Assembly: GCA_964579575.1 (NCBI GenBank)
Contig: CAZOGL010000016.1
Coordinates: 1-33,011 of the forward strand
Source of the DNA: CAVEFW01 sp964579575
GTDB lineage: Bacteria; Actinomycetota; Coriobacteriia; Coriobacteriales; Eggerthellaceae
Length of the DNA stretch: 33,011 nt
Direction: 5' to 3'
The notes under the pieces are model-generated. The model was not told the DNA's origin, did not search any database, and was given only the letters and a program-made list of their open reading frames with translations. The translations under genes were made by a program, and so were the position numbers. Positions within the stretch are counted from its first letter, which is position 1; every line of letters starts with the position of its first letter. This document shows positions 8,864 through 16,204 of this stretch, one piece after another.

Positions 8864-10234
8864 CTACTTGAGGAAGAAGCGAATGAGGGCTTCCTTGTCC
8901 TTGTCGTAAGGCTGGTAGCGCAAAGACAGGTCGAGGCGATATTTCTTGAGGATGCTCTTCGTGTGGCTAAACGTCTCAAATCCCGTTTTGCCGTGGTAGC
9001 TGCCCATACCGGAATTGCCGACCCCGCCAAAGGGCATACGGCTCGTGGCGATGTGGACGATGGTGTCATTGATGCAACCTCCGCCGAACGCAACGGTGCG
9101 GACAAATCGGTCCTGGGTGGTCTTGTCCTCGGTGAACAGGTACAACGCCAAAGGTTTCTCGCGACTTTTGATGAAGTTGATAGCCTCGTCGATCGTGGCA
9201 TAGGGGATGACTGGCAAGATAGGCCCAAAGATTTCCTCTTGCATGACGGGTTCGGTGCCGTCGCAGCGCATAACGGTGGGCTCGATCTGCAACGTTTCGT
9301 CATTGAAACGGCCCCCAAAGGATACCTTCTCGGGCTCGATTAAGCCCTTTACGCGCTCGTAGTGTTTTTGGTTGACAATGTGGCCATAGTTCTCGTTTGC
9401 AAAGGCGTCCGCTCCATACATGTCCGCCGCGGCCGCTTGGAGCAAGGTGATGAACTCATCGGCGACGTTTTCCTCAACAAGGACATAGTCGGGAGCTATG
9501 CAGGTCTGACCGACGTTAAGCCACTTACCGAATGCAAGACGTGTCGCTGCGAGGGGCAAATCGGTATCGGATGCCACGACGCAGGGGCTCTTGCCTCCAA
9601 GCTCCAAGCAGACCGGCGTTAGGTTCCGACTTGCCTTTTCCATGACGAGGTGTCCGACGGTGGGGCTGCCCGTAAAGAAAATGAAGTCGAAACGCTCATC
9701 GAGCAATTGGGCGTTCTCCTCTCGTCCCCCAAGCACTACGTCGACGTGTCCCGGTCTGAAGACGTCTTCCACAAGGCGGGCAACCGCTTCGCTTGTGTGG
9801 GGGGAGTATGCGCTCGGTTTCACCACACAGGTGTTACCAGCGGCGACGGCAGTGATAAGCGGCTCGATGGTGAGCATGAAGGGGTAGTTCCAAGGACTCA
9901 TGACCAAGGTGACGCCATAGGGTTCTGCGACGGTATAGTAGCAGCTCGGGAAGTTTGCGAGATCGGGGACCTTATAGTGGGGCGCGGCAAACCTCTTGAG
10001 ATGGTTGATCTGGTAGCGCAATTCCGAAAGCGTCATACCGATTTCGCACATATAGCTCTCAAAGGGGCTTTTGCCAAGGTCGGCTTTGATTGCTGCGGTG
10101 AGCTCTTCTTCGTGCGAGCGAATATATGCTTGAAGGCGGTTAAGCGCGGCAAGGCGATACTTGAGGTTGATGGTGACGCCGGTGTTGAAGAAGGTTCGTT
10201 GGCGTTGGACAATCTCGGAAATGGTCGTATCCAT
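8864..10234 (-). CDS. NAD(P)-dependent aldehyde dehydrogenase, class 3 (ALDH3-like)
   Basis: This 456-residue enzyme oxidises aldehydes to acids in the cytoplasm using NAD(P). The length and the absence of an N-terminal extension fit the class 3 group, which acts on medium- and long-chain or aromatic aldehydes. Visible signatures are SPWNYPF (oxyanion Asn), FTGSPTVG (nucleotide site), E211 in LELGGKSP (general base), C245 in NVGQTCIAPDY (nucleophile), EEIFGPILP and the C-terminal PFGGVGNSGMG. GAGG precedes the ATG by 5 nt. It stands alone, divergent from the PfpI gene, and its physiological substrate cannot be read from context. Confidence 0.95.
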   Translation of the reverse strand: MDTTISEIVQRQRTFFNTGVTINLKYRLAALNRLQAYIRSHEEELTAAIKADLGKSPFESYMCEIGMTLSELRYQINHLKRFAAPHYKVPDLANFPSCYYTVAEPYGVTLVMSPWNYPFMLTIEPLITAVAAGNTCVVKPSAYSPHTSEAVARLVEDVFRPGHVDVVLGGREENAQLLDERFDFIFFTGSPTVGHLVMEKASRNLTPVCLELGGKSPCVVASDTDLPLAATRLAFGKWLNVGQTCIAPDYVLVEENVADEFITLLQAAAADMYGADAFANENYGHIVNQKHYERVKGLIEPEKVSFGGRFNDETLQIEPTVMRCDGTEPVMQEEIFGPILPVIPYATIDEAINFIKSREKPLALYLFTEDKTTQDRFVRTVAFGGGCINDTIVHIATSRMPFGGVGNSGMGSYHGKTGFETFSHTKSILKKYRLDLSLRYQPYDKDKEALIRFFLK

Positions 10235-10322
10235 GAGGGCCTCGTTTCTCGTGCGAGCGACATTGTCACAGAAATGTCGAAGAAATTTGTTTTCTTGCTA
10301 TCATAGCGGTAACACCTTCAAT

Positions 10323-10386
10323 AGGCGCTTGGTTTTGTATGCGCCTGCACCAATCGGTGCGATATCTTGAGGCACCGAATGAGGGG
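10323..10386 (+). promoter_or_regulatory. 5' leader with overlapping inverted repeats before the PfpI gene
   Basis: Three inverted pairs are packed into 56 bp: AGGCGC/GCGCCT (10323-10328, 10341-10346), GCACC/GGTGC (10347-10351, 10356-10360) and TCGGTGC/GCACCGA (10354-10360, 10372-10378). The last two share an arm, so only one can form at a time. GAGGGG (10381-10386) follows and may be a ribosome site for the ATG at 10398. A switch-like leader is inference. Confidence 0.4.
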
Positions 10387-10397
10387 TACTTGGCGAA

Positions 10398-10590
10398 ATG
10401 AACGAGATGGGCGAGTTGGGCGAGTTGGGTGAAGTTGCCAAGNNNNNNNNNNNNNNNNNNNNNNNNNNNNNNNNNNNNNNNNNNNNNNNNNNNNNNNNNN
10501 NNNNNNNNNNNNNNNNNNNNNNNNNNNNNNNNNNNNNNNNNNGAAGTTGCCAAGATGGGTGAAGTTGCCAAGGCGGGCGAGATGAGCGAA
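10398..10590 (+). repeat. 9-bp repeat array at the 5' end of the PfpI gene (with gap 2, 10443-10542)
   Basis: Units such as GAGATGGGC, GAGTTGGGC and GAAGTTGCCAAG repeat on both sides of a 100-N gap. The flanks share GAAGTTGCCAAG. Translated, they give repeats of the type (E-M/L-G)n and E-V-A-K. Many units contain ATG, GTG or TTG, so the array is a string of possible start codons: 10398, 10555, 10582 and 10591 are ATGs, the last three in frame with the gene. The unit length is a multiple of three. Confidence 0.75.
10443..10542. other. Assembly gap 2 (100 N)
   Basis: The gap lies inside the 9-bp array at the start of the PfpI gene. With 100 Ns the repeat peptide falls in different frames on the two sides, which suggests the true length differs from 100. 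Confidence 0.95.
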
Positions 10591-11190
10591 ATGAGTGATT
10601 GCGACAAACGGGTCTTGTTGTTGTTGGGGTCCTCGTTTGAGGATGCTGAGGCGGCTTGTGCTCTTGATTTTTGCGGTTGGAGCGCTTATCGGCCGACTCT
10701 TCCCAACGTTTCGGTGACGATCGCGTCTTTGCACGAAAGGGTCGAGGGCCGTTTTGGGCTCGCCTTTGACCATTGCGTTTCTGTGTGCGATATATGTCCG
10801 GACGACTTTGACGGCCTTGTCATCCCTGGGGGTTTTCGTCCTGCTTTCGATGAGGTGTACTGTGATGAGGTATACGATCTCATCCGCGCGTTTGCCAAGG
10901 CCAACAAGCCGATAGCGACGATGTGCGTCGGCGTTATCCCGGTTGCGCGTGCTGGCGTTCTCAAGGGAGGGTTTGCCACGACTTATGAGTTCAGCCGCCA
11001 CAGCAATTTCGACATGATTGCCGAACAAGGATGTCTCGGCCGACATGAGGCGGTCTGTGATTGTGACGGTATTATCAGTTGCAGCGGCCCTTGGTATTCC
11101 GATGAGGTCATGACCGTGTTTTTGGAGCACCTTCTCGGCGAGGGACCTGCCGCCGAGCTTGTCAAGTACCGGAAGGGATTGAGCCAGTAA
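10591..11190 (+). CDS. DJ-1/PfpI family protein
   Basis: About 199 residues from the last in-frame ATG. Upstream in-frame ATGs at 10582 and 10555, or one beyond the gap, would add a repeat-encoded N-terminal tail, so the start is uncertain. The fold is that of DJ-1/PfpI: GSSFEDAEA near the start supplies the conserved acidic residue (E17 or E20), then DGLVIPGGF, and the nucleophile elbow TMCVGV with C112. Members include protein/nucleotide deglycases, chaperones and amidotransferase-like enzymes; which one applies here is not visible. The stop codon overlaps the start of the next gene (TAATG), so the two are probably translationally coupled. Confidence 0.85.
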   Translation: MSDCDKRVLLLLGSSFEDAEAACALDFCGWSAYRPTLPNVSVTIASLHERVEGRFGLAFDHCVSVCDICPDDFDGLVIPGGFRPAFDEVYCDEVYDLIRAFAKANKPIATMCVGVIPVARAGVLKGGFATTYEFSRHSNFDMIAEQGCLGRHEAVCDCDGIISCSGPWYSDEVMTVFLEHLLGEGPAAELVKYRKGLSQ

Positions 11191-12251
11191 TGTCCCTGGT
11201 GGATTGTCAAGACGGTATTGATTATGCAACCTCCTACCTCGTCTCTAACAAGGCGTTGATGGCAATCCTTGGCATGGAAGAGGGCCAAGACGAGATAGAG
11301 CTCCAATTTCTTGGACATGGTGAGCACAATCGTAATTTTTGGTTTGTGGCTCCCGACGGCAACAAGTACGTACTCCGCATCAACGTCGTCCCGCAGGTCT
11401 TCCATAAAGACCAGGTCGGGTACGAATTTGCGGCGCTTCGCTACCTGCAGGCGAGCGGGTGTGTCCCGAAGGCACTGTACTTGGACAATTCCCATGAGCT
11501 CATCGAAGAGGGGGCCCTTCTCATCAGTTTTTGCGAGGGTCAGGAGTTGGATTTCGACAACCTGCGTGAGGGCGACCTGCGCAATTGCGCGCGCCTGATG
11601 GCGGAGCTCCATGCGGTTCCCGTTGATGAGGATTGCACGCTCTATCGTCCAAAAGACCCCCTGCGTTCCTTGTTTGACGAGTGTCTCCAACGTTTCAAGG
11701 TATATCGTAGCTCCGATGTGGAGGATCCTCGTATTACCCGTTGGACCGAGCGCCTTATTGCCAAGGCTCAGCCGCTCCTTGACGTCGTGTTCTCTGCCCA
11801 AGATTGCAACCACATCATCAACACCGAAACGCTTCCATCCCATTTCCTCCTTCCCGAAAATCCTGACGAGGCGAGCGGCCCTCCGGGTTATTTTGTCGAC
11901 TGGGAACGTCCGATCATCGGTGAGGTTGCCCAAGATATCGCATACTTCACCGCCCCAACCTCGACATTTTGGGACAGCGAACTTTGCATGACCTATGAGC
12001 AGGCCCAAGAGGTTGTCAAAGATTATTGGGAGGCCGTGGACGGACGTTTTGAACGCGGGTCTTTCGATGCCCGATTCAAGGCCTATCGCGCGATGACTGC
12101 CTTGCGCTCCCATACGTGGTTTTGCAAGGCGTTGCTCACGTATCGCAAAGGTGGCCATGCCCACACGACCTCAAAGACATATGCCAAGTTTGATACGTAT
12201 CTCTCCGATGAGTTTTTGGAATTCGTAGAGTCCGATTGCTTCGGTTGTTAA
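11190..12251 (+). CDS. Phosphotransferase-fold protein (APH/choline-kinase-like) with atypical catalytic loop
   Basis: This 353-residue protein has the architecture of the aminoglycoside/choline kinase-like family. A small lobe carries LGHGEHNRNFWF and KYVLRINV (the ATP-lysine region is R/K-rich). A linker (LLISFCEGQEL) follows, and then the large lobe. The catalytic loop, usually HGDxxxxN, reads N211-T212-E213-T-L-P-S-H218 here. The following metal motif is D237-W238-E239 (YFVDWERPIIGEVAQDIAYF), which is well kept. It is either a distinct clade using Glu in place of the catalytic Asp, or a binding protein without kinase activity. Natural substrates of this fold include small alcohols and amines; resistance to antibiotics should not be assumed. 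It begins on the last base of the PfpI stop codon. Confidence 0.75.
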   Translation: MSLVDCQDGIDYATSYLVSNKALMAILGMEEGQDEIELQFLGHGEHNRNFWFVAPDGNKYVLRINVVPQVFHKDQVGYEFAALRYLQASGCVPKALYLDNSHELIEEGALLISFCEGQELDFDNLREGDLRNCARLMAELHAVPVDEDCTLYRPKDPLRSLFDECLQRFKVYRSSDVEDPRITRWTERLIAKAQPLLDVVFSAQDCNHIINTETLPSHFLLPENPDEASGPPGYFVDWERPIIGEVAQDIAYFTAPTSTFWDSELCMTYEQAQEVVKDYWEAVDGRFERGSFDARFKAYRAMTALRSHTWFCKALLTYRKGGHAHTTSKTYAKFDTYLSDEFLEFVESDCFGC

Positions 12252-12326
12252 GTCAGCGCGTACAAGCTGCGCGGGGATGGCCGCTTCGGTCGTTAGGTCA
12301 GCAAGTCCAGGGCAGAGCTTGGTTGC
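12238..12326. repeat. 45-bp tandem repeat at the convergent ends of two genes
   Basis: GCTTCGGTTGTTAAGTCAGC (12238-12257) and GCTTCGGTCGTTAGGTCAGC (12283-12302) start units of exactly 45 bp. On the minus strand they encode a 15-residue repeat beginning ADLTTEA. The array runs into gap 3 (12327-12426) and overlaps the last codons of the phosphotransferase-like gene, so at least the first copy is shared with that gene's 3' end. Confidence 0.75.
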
Positions 12327-12426
12327 NNNNNNNNNNNNNNNNNNNNNNNNNNNNNNNNNNNNNNNNNNNNNNNNNNNNNNNNNNNNNNNNNNNNNNNNNN
12401 NNNNNNNNNNNNNNNNNNNNNNNNNN
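12327..12426. other. Assembly gap 3 (100 N)
   Basis: One hundred Ns between the 45-bp repeats and the end of the tyrosine-phosphatase-like gene. The flanks do not share an obvious overlap. Confidence 0.95.
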
Positions 12427-13169
12427 TCCTCGTCGCTGATGCCTAGTTGGTTTGCTATGAATGTGTCCATGCCCCCAAACTTGCGGTCCACCGAGGCATA
12501 GAAGTTTTCCAGGTTTGAGGGCTTGGCCTTGTGGTCGTCGGTTACCTTGCGCGCAAGCTCCTCGTCGCCGGTAAGGCGCAGGAAGCGCTCGTAGATAGGT
12601 TTGATATTCGCCTCGCGAGAGACGTTGGTGAGCAGATAGTCCTCAAGGATATCCTCGCGGTTGGCGCCAAGTACCGACAGAAGAAGCAATGAAAAAATTC
12701 CCGCTCGGTCCTTGCCCCCGGAGCAATGGATAAGTGTCGTGCGTCCTTGCAGCGCGTTGTCAAAGGTGACCTTGAGGCCCTTTCCCATGAAAACGGCGGT
12801 GAGGGGATTTGCCATTGCCTGGTAAAAGTCAGAGGGGTCGCATGCAAAATCATTGCCAACCTTCTTTGTCCCCTCGACGGGCTTTTCGTATTCGATTCCG
12901 ACAATCTTTTTGTCAAAGAAGGGGATGTGGAGGTTCTCAATACCGTCAATCTCGACATCAAGTTTTGCGGCGCGTTCCCATCCAGTTCGAACGTCTATGA
13001 TGGTCGCGACATGGAGGTCGCCCCTAATCTTTTGAATGTCGCTCTCAGTTGGCTTGTCGAGGGAACCGCACCGTATGAAAAGCCCAGGAGCCACCGTTTT
13101 GCCACCATATACAGGAATACCGCCCAAATCACGGGCGTTTTGGATTCCCTCAAACTCGATGATAGCCAT
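12427..13169 (-). CDS. Tyrosine-protein-phosphatase-like protein (3' end lost in gap)
   Basis: The start is the ATG at 13169, preceded by GGGGAG at a good distance; an upstream ATG at 13217 is less likely. About 247 residues are readable before the gap. N11-A-R-D-L-G-G17 near the start and the active-site loop H-C149-S-G-G-K-D-R155-A-G mark the tyrosine/serine phosphatase family related to LipA-like and PtpB-like enzymes, which act on phosphotyrosine, phosphoserine or phosphoinositides. The family usually ends about 10-20 residues past LGISDE, so the true stop probably lies in the gap. If the frame did continue, it would read 15-residue repeats and end at 12171, overlapping the opposite gene by 80 bp. 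The gene is convergent with the phosphotransferase-like gene and divergent from the transporter. Confidence 0.85.
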
Positions 13170-13319
13170 AAGGCAATAACTCCCCTCAATCACAAACCTC
13201 ACAATTGTATCTTTCAAATGACGGTTGCGGCAAAATGTTTTAACCCGCGTCGTCGCTCTTTGTTTCTGTACAATCTCTTCGGAACAGGAAAGGGATCAAG
13301 GTGTTTGAGAGAAGTCTCC

Positions 13320-14261
13320 ATGAGTAGATATGCTGTCGGAATCATCTGTGCGCTCGCTGGTGCCATATTGTGGGGCTTTTCAGGTTGTTGCGCGCAATTG
13401 CTGACCCAGGTTTACGGTATGTCGGCGTTTTTGCTCACCATGGTCCGTATGCCTATTGCGACCTGCGTGTTTGCCGTTCTTTTCGCGCTGCGCTACCGAG
13501 AGACCTTGTCGAAGATGGTGCATGATCGAGACACTCTTCGGGGTTGTGCCATATTTGGGTGTTGTGGTTTGTTTACCTGCCAATTGACCTATATCGTTGC
13601 CATTGCCTATACCAATGCGGGAACGGGAACGGTGCTCGAGCAGTTCAGCATTGTGATCATCATGGTCGTCGCGTGCGTCCTTGCGCGCAAGTTGCCAAAC
13701 CGGTTTGAGGTTCTCGGCCTTATCTGCGCCTTTGGTGCGGTGGTGCTCATAGCGACGCGCGGCGATTTCTCTACGCTCGCTATCGGTGGGGCGGGCCTCG
13801 CGTGGGGATTAGCTGCTGCGGTCGCGACCACGTTTTATGTCATGTATCCCAAAAAGCTTTTCGACCGATGGGGCAGCTTTTCCGTCACGGGTCTCGGTAC
13901 CGCATTTGGCGCAGTCATTTGCATCGGTGTCGGTATCGTGTGTGCTCTTTGGTGTGCCTTGGACCCTTCCGGTACTGGGTGGATTGTGCAGGCGTGGACG
14001 TTTCCGACCCTTGACGTGTCCGGTTGGCTTGCGTTCGCGGTGACCACTCTTGTCGGGACGTTCCTTGCGTTTATCTTGTACTTGCGAGGCGTACACCGCA
14101 TAGGCCAAATCCGAGGTAGCCAACTTGGAGCAGCCGAGCCCGCCAGCGCCGCAATTTTCGCAGCAGTTTGGCTTGCCACTCCTTTTACGTGGGCTGACTG
14201 GGTGGGCCTTGTGCTCATGATTGCAACGGTCTTCCTCATGAGCGTGGCGAACAAGTCATGA
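13320..14261 (+). CDS. DMT-superfamily (EamA) transporter
   Basis: This 313-residue membrane protein starts at ATG 13320 with GAGAGAAG just upstream; the frame is open far further upstream, but that sequence lies over the opposite gene. About ten hydrophobic segments form two EamA halves: the first contains LWGFSG and ends near residue 140, and the second contains AWGLAAAVATTFYVMYPKKL and ends with a C-terminal EPASAAIFAAVWL segment typical of the family. Members export or import amino acids, nucleobases or other small metabolites. The substrate cannot be read from sequence, and no biosynthetic neighbour gives a hint. Confidence 0.88.
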   Translation: MSRYAVGIICALAGAILWGFSGCCAQLLTQVYGMSAFLLTMVRMPIATCVFAVLFALRYRETLSKMVHDRDTLRGCAIFGCCGLFTCQLTYIVAIAYTNAGTGTVLEQFSIVIIMVVACVLARKLPNRFEVLGLICAFGAVVLIATRGDFSTLAIGGAGLAWGLAAAVATTFYVMYPKKLFDRWGSFSVTGLGTAFGAVICIGVGIVCALWCALDPSGTGWIVQAWTFPTLDVSGWLAFAVTTLVGTFLAFILYLRGVHRIGQIRGSQLGAAEPASAAIFAAVWLATPFTWADWVGLVLMIATVFLMSVANKS

Positions 14262-14330
14262 GTCCTTGCGTTATGGGTGCGTCGAACAGGTCATGGGCTA
14301 TTGCGTTATGGGCGTGTCGAAGATGGCGTC
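14249..14330 (+). repeat. 35-bp imperfect tandem repeat at a gene end
   Basis: GAACAAGTCATGAG (from 14249, in the last codons of the transporter) and GAACAGGTCATGGG (from 14284) begin two units of 35 bp that share TTGCGTTATGGG. A partial third unit follows (GAAGATGGCGTCG). The array thus starts inside the coding sequence and runs into the intergenic space. Confidence 0.65.
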
Positions 14331-14414
14331 GTCCATGGCGGCGTTTGCGATAAAGGGCGTTTGCGCTAGGGGACAGTAGAGCTGCTTATATGCAGTCGAA
14401 CAGGAGTGTCGTGC

Positions 14415-15911
14415 ATGAATTTGTCAAAGTCTCGTTATACCCGCGGAATCCAGTGTCCCAAGATGCTTTGGATGGACAATCACTTGTCGGAGAAGTTCGA
14501 TCCCGAAGTGATGAACCAAGCGGTTTTAGACACTGGATCTGCGGTGGGCGACCTTGCGATGGGCTACTATGGCGACTTTGTTGAGGTGCCGTTTCGTGAG
14601 GGTTCAAAACAACCGATGATCGACGACACGGCGCGTTTTTACGAGGATGCCCTTGCCGGACGAGGACCAGTAAACATCGCTGAGGCGTCGTTTGCCTATG
14701 ATGGCAACTTTTGCAGCGTGGACATCCTCCGCGTCGAGTCTGACGGCGTCCACATCGTCGAGGTGAAGTCCTCCACGCATATCAACGAGATCTACTATCA
14801 CGACATGGCCTTCCAGACATGGGTGCTTGCCCATTGCGGCCTTGCGGTGAAATCTGTGAGCCTTATGCACTTGAATTACAACTATGTTCGTGAGGGAGAC
14901 ATCGACCTTAAAGGGCTTTTCACCGCTGAGGATTGCTCGTTGCAGGTTGCGGAGCTTTTGCCCGATGTCGAGGCGAACGTTCCCGCGTTAAAGGCAATCG
15001 CAGATGCGCAAGAGGAGCCGTCGTTTGACATCAGCCCGTCTTGCAACAAACCTTACCCTTGCGGTTATCGAGGGTATTGTTGGAGAGACCTTCCGAAACC
15101 AAACGTCTTCGACCTGAATCGGATTACCGCAAAGAAGGCTTTCGGCTTGAGGGAGAGGGGGATTGTGTCTATGGGTGACCTCGCGTCATCCAAGACGAGG
15201 TTGTCCCCAAGACAAAAGGTCCAAGTGAGGTGTGAGGTCGACGATATCGAGGTGGTCATCGACAAACCCAAGGTCACCGCGTTTCTTGCCACCCTGCGCT
15301 ACCCCTTGTATTTCTTGGATTTTGAGACATTTGCTCCCGCGGTTCCGCTTTTTGACGGCACTCACCCGTTCCAACAAATCCCGACCCAATACTCGCTTCA
15401 TGTTGTACGCAAACCAGGCGGCAAGCCTGAGCACTTCGAGTTTCTTGCCGAGGCAGGTGCCGATCCGAGGAGAAGTGTAGCTGAGCACTTAGTCGCAGAT
15501 ATCCCTGCCGGTGTTTGCACCTTGGCATACAACATGAGCTTTGAGCGTGGGCGCATCAAGGAGATGGCGAAGGCGTTTCCCGATCTTGCGGAGCATCTGC
15601 TTTCAATCAACGAGGGGATGGTCGACCTTATCAAGCCTTTCCAAGACGGATCGTATTACGTTCGCTCCATGGGCGGCTCGAACTCCATCAAAGCGGTGCT
15701 TCCGGCCCTGTTCCCTAACGATCCAGAGCTTGATTACCACGCGCTCGATCTTGTCCATAACGGCTCTGAAGCTAGCGCGGCCTTTGAGGGGCTTGGACAG
15801 GTGGATCCGGAAGAGGCCGCGTTCGTTCGTGAGCGCCTGTTGCGCTATTGCGAGCTTGATACGTTGGCGATGGTGCGCCTTTGGGAGAAGCTTTTGGAGG
15901 CGTGCGAGTAG
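14415..15911 (+). CDS. DUF2779 protein: Fe-S PD-(D/E)XK nuclease fused to DEDD-type exonuclease
   Basis: AGGAG (14401-14405) sits 9 nt before the ATG at 14415, which is preferred to the GTG at 14406; the protein has 498 residues. The N-terminal half looks like a Cas4/RecB-type nuclease: C14 in CPKMLW, D103 in SVDIL, E116-V-K118, and a cysteine set C210-x5-C216-x5-C222. This is the one-plus-three arrangement that binds a 4Fe-4S cluster in Cas4 and AddB. The C-terminal half has an RNase H/DnaQ-like core: D302-F-E304 (YFLDFETF), YNMSFERG and D482 in YCELDTLAM. Such proteins belong to the predicted RecB-family nuclease group; their role is probably DNA or RNA processing. No CRISPR array or cas gene is in the window. 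Confidence 0.85.
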   Translation: MNLSKSRYTRGIQCPKMLWMDNHLSEKFDPEVMNQAVLDTGSAVGDLAMGYYGDFVEVPFREGSKQPMIDDTARFYEDALAGRGPVNIAEASFAYDGNFCSVDILRVESDGVHIVEVKSSTHINEIYYHDMAFQTWVLAHCGLAVKSVSLMHLNYNYVREGDIDLKGLFTAEDCSLQVAELLPDVEANVPALKAIADAQEEPSFDISPSCNKPYPCGYRGYCWRDLPKPNVFDLNRITAKKAFGLRERGIVSMGDLASSKTRLSPRQKVQVRCEVDDIEVVIDKPKVTAFLATLRYPLYFLDFETFAPAVPLFDGTHPFQQIPTQYSLHVVRKPGGKPEHFEFLAEAGADPRRSVAEHLVADIPAGVCTLAYNMSFERGRIKEMAKAFPDLAEHLLSINEGMVDLIKPFQDGSYYVRSMGGSNSIKAVLPALFPNDPELDYHALDLVHNGSEASAAFEGLGQVDPEEAAFVRERLLRYCELDTLAMVRLWEKLLEACE

Positions 15912-16108
15912 TCGGGGTGTGTTGTAGCGTGCCTTGTAGAGCGCCTTGTAGAGNNNNNNNNNNNNNNNNNNNNNNNNNNNNNNNNNNNNNNNNNNNNNNN
16001 NNNNNNNNNNNNNNNNNNNNNNNNNNNNNNNNNNNNNNNNNNNNNNNNNNNNNGGCGTGCGAGTAGTCGGGGTGTGTTGTAGCGTGCCTTGTAGAGCGCC
16101 TTGTAGAG
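15899..16108. repeat. Identical 55-bp blocks either side of assembly gap 4
   Basis: The sequence 15899-15953 (end of the DUF2779 gene plus 42 bp) is repeated without change at 16054-16108, with 100 Ns (15954-16053) between. This is what an unmerged contig overlap looks like. Collapsing the two copies gives a continuous sequence. Within each copy a genuine short repeat (GTGCCTTGTAGAG / GCGCCTTGTAGAG) remains. Confidence 0.85.
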
Positions 16109-16204
16109 TGGCCGAGGTTTCTTGCGCTGGGGCACAGTGCGTCCGTACCCTTGTAGCGAGTTCGGGGAGTAGTAGCTGGGACGTCTTACGAGTACACCAG
16201 ATTC

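Noticed and set aside
11190..12251. Antibiotic-resistance aminoglycoside phosphotransferase
   Set aside because: The fold is similar, but the catalytic loop is atypical and the context is not a resistance locus.
12726..13319. N-terminal extension of the transporter frame by almost 200 codons
   Set aside because: It lies over the phosphatase gene on the other strand, has no transporter-like sequence, and the ATG at 13320 has an upstream purine-rich site.
15899..16108. A CRISPR-like or satellite repeat near the DUF2779 gene
   Set aside because: Only two identical 55-bp blocks around a placeholder gap. This is an assembly overlap, not a spaced repeat array.
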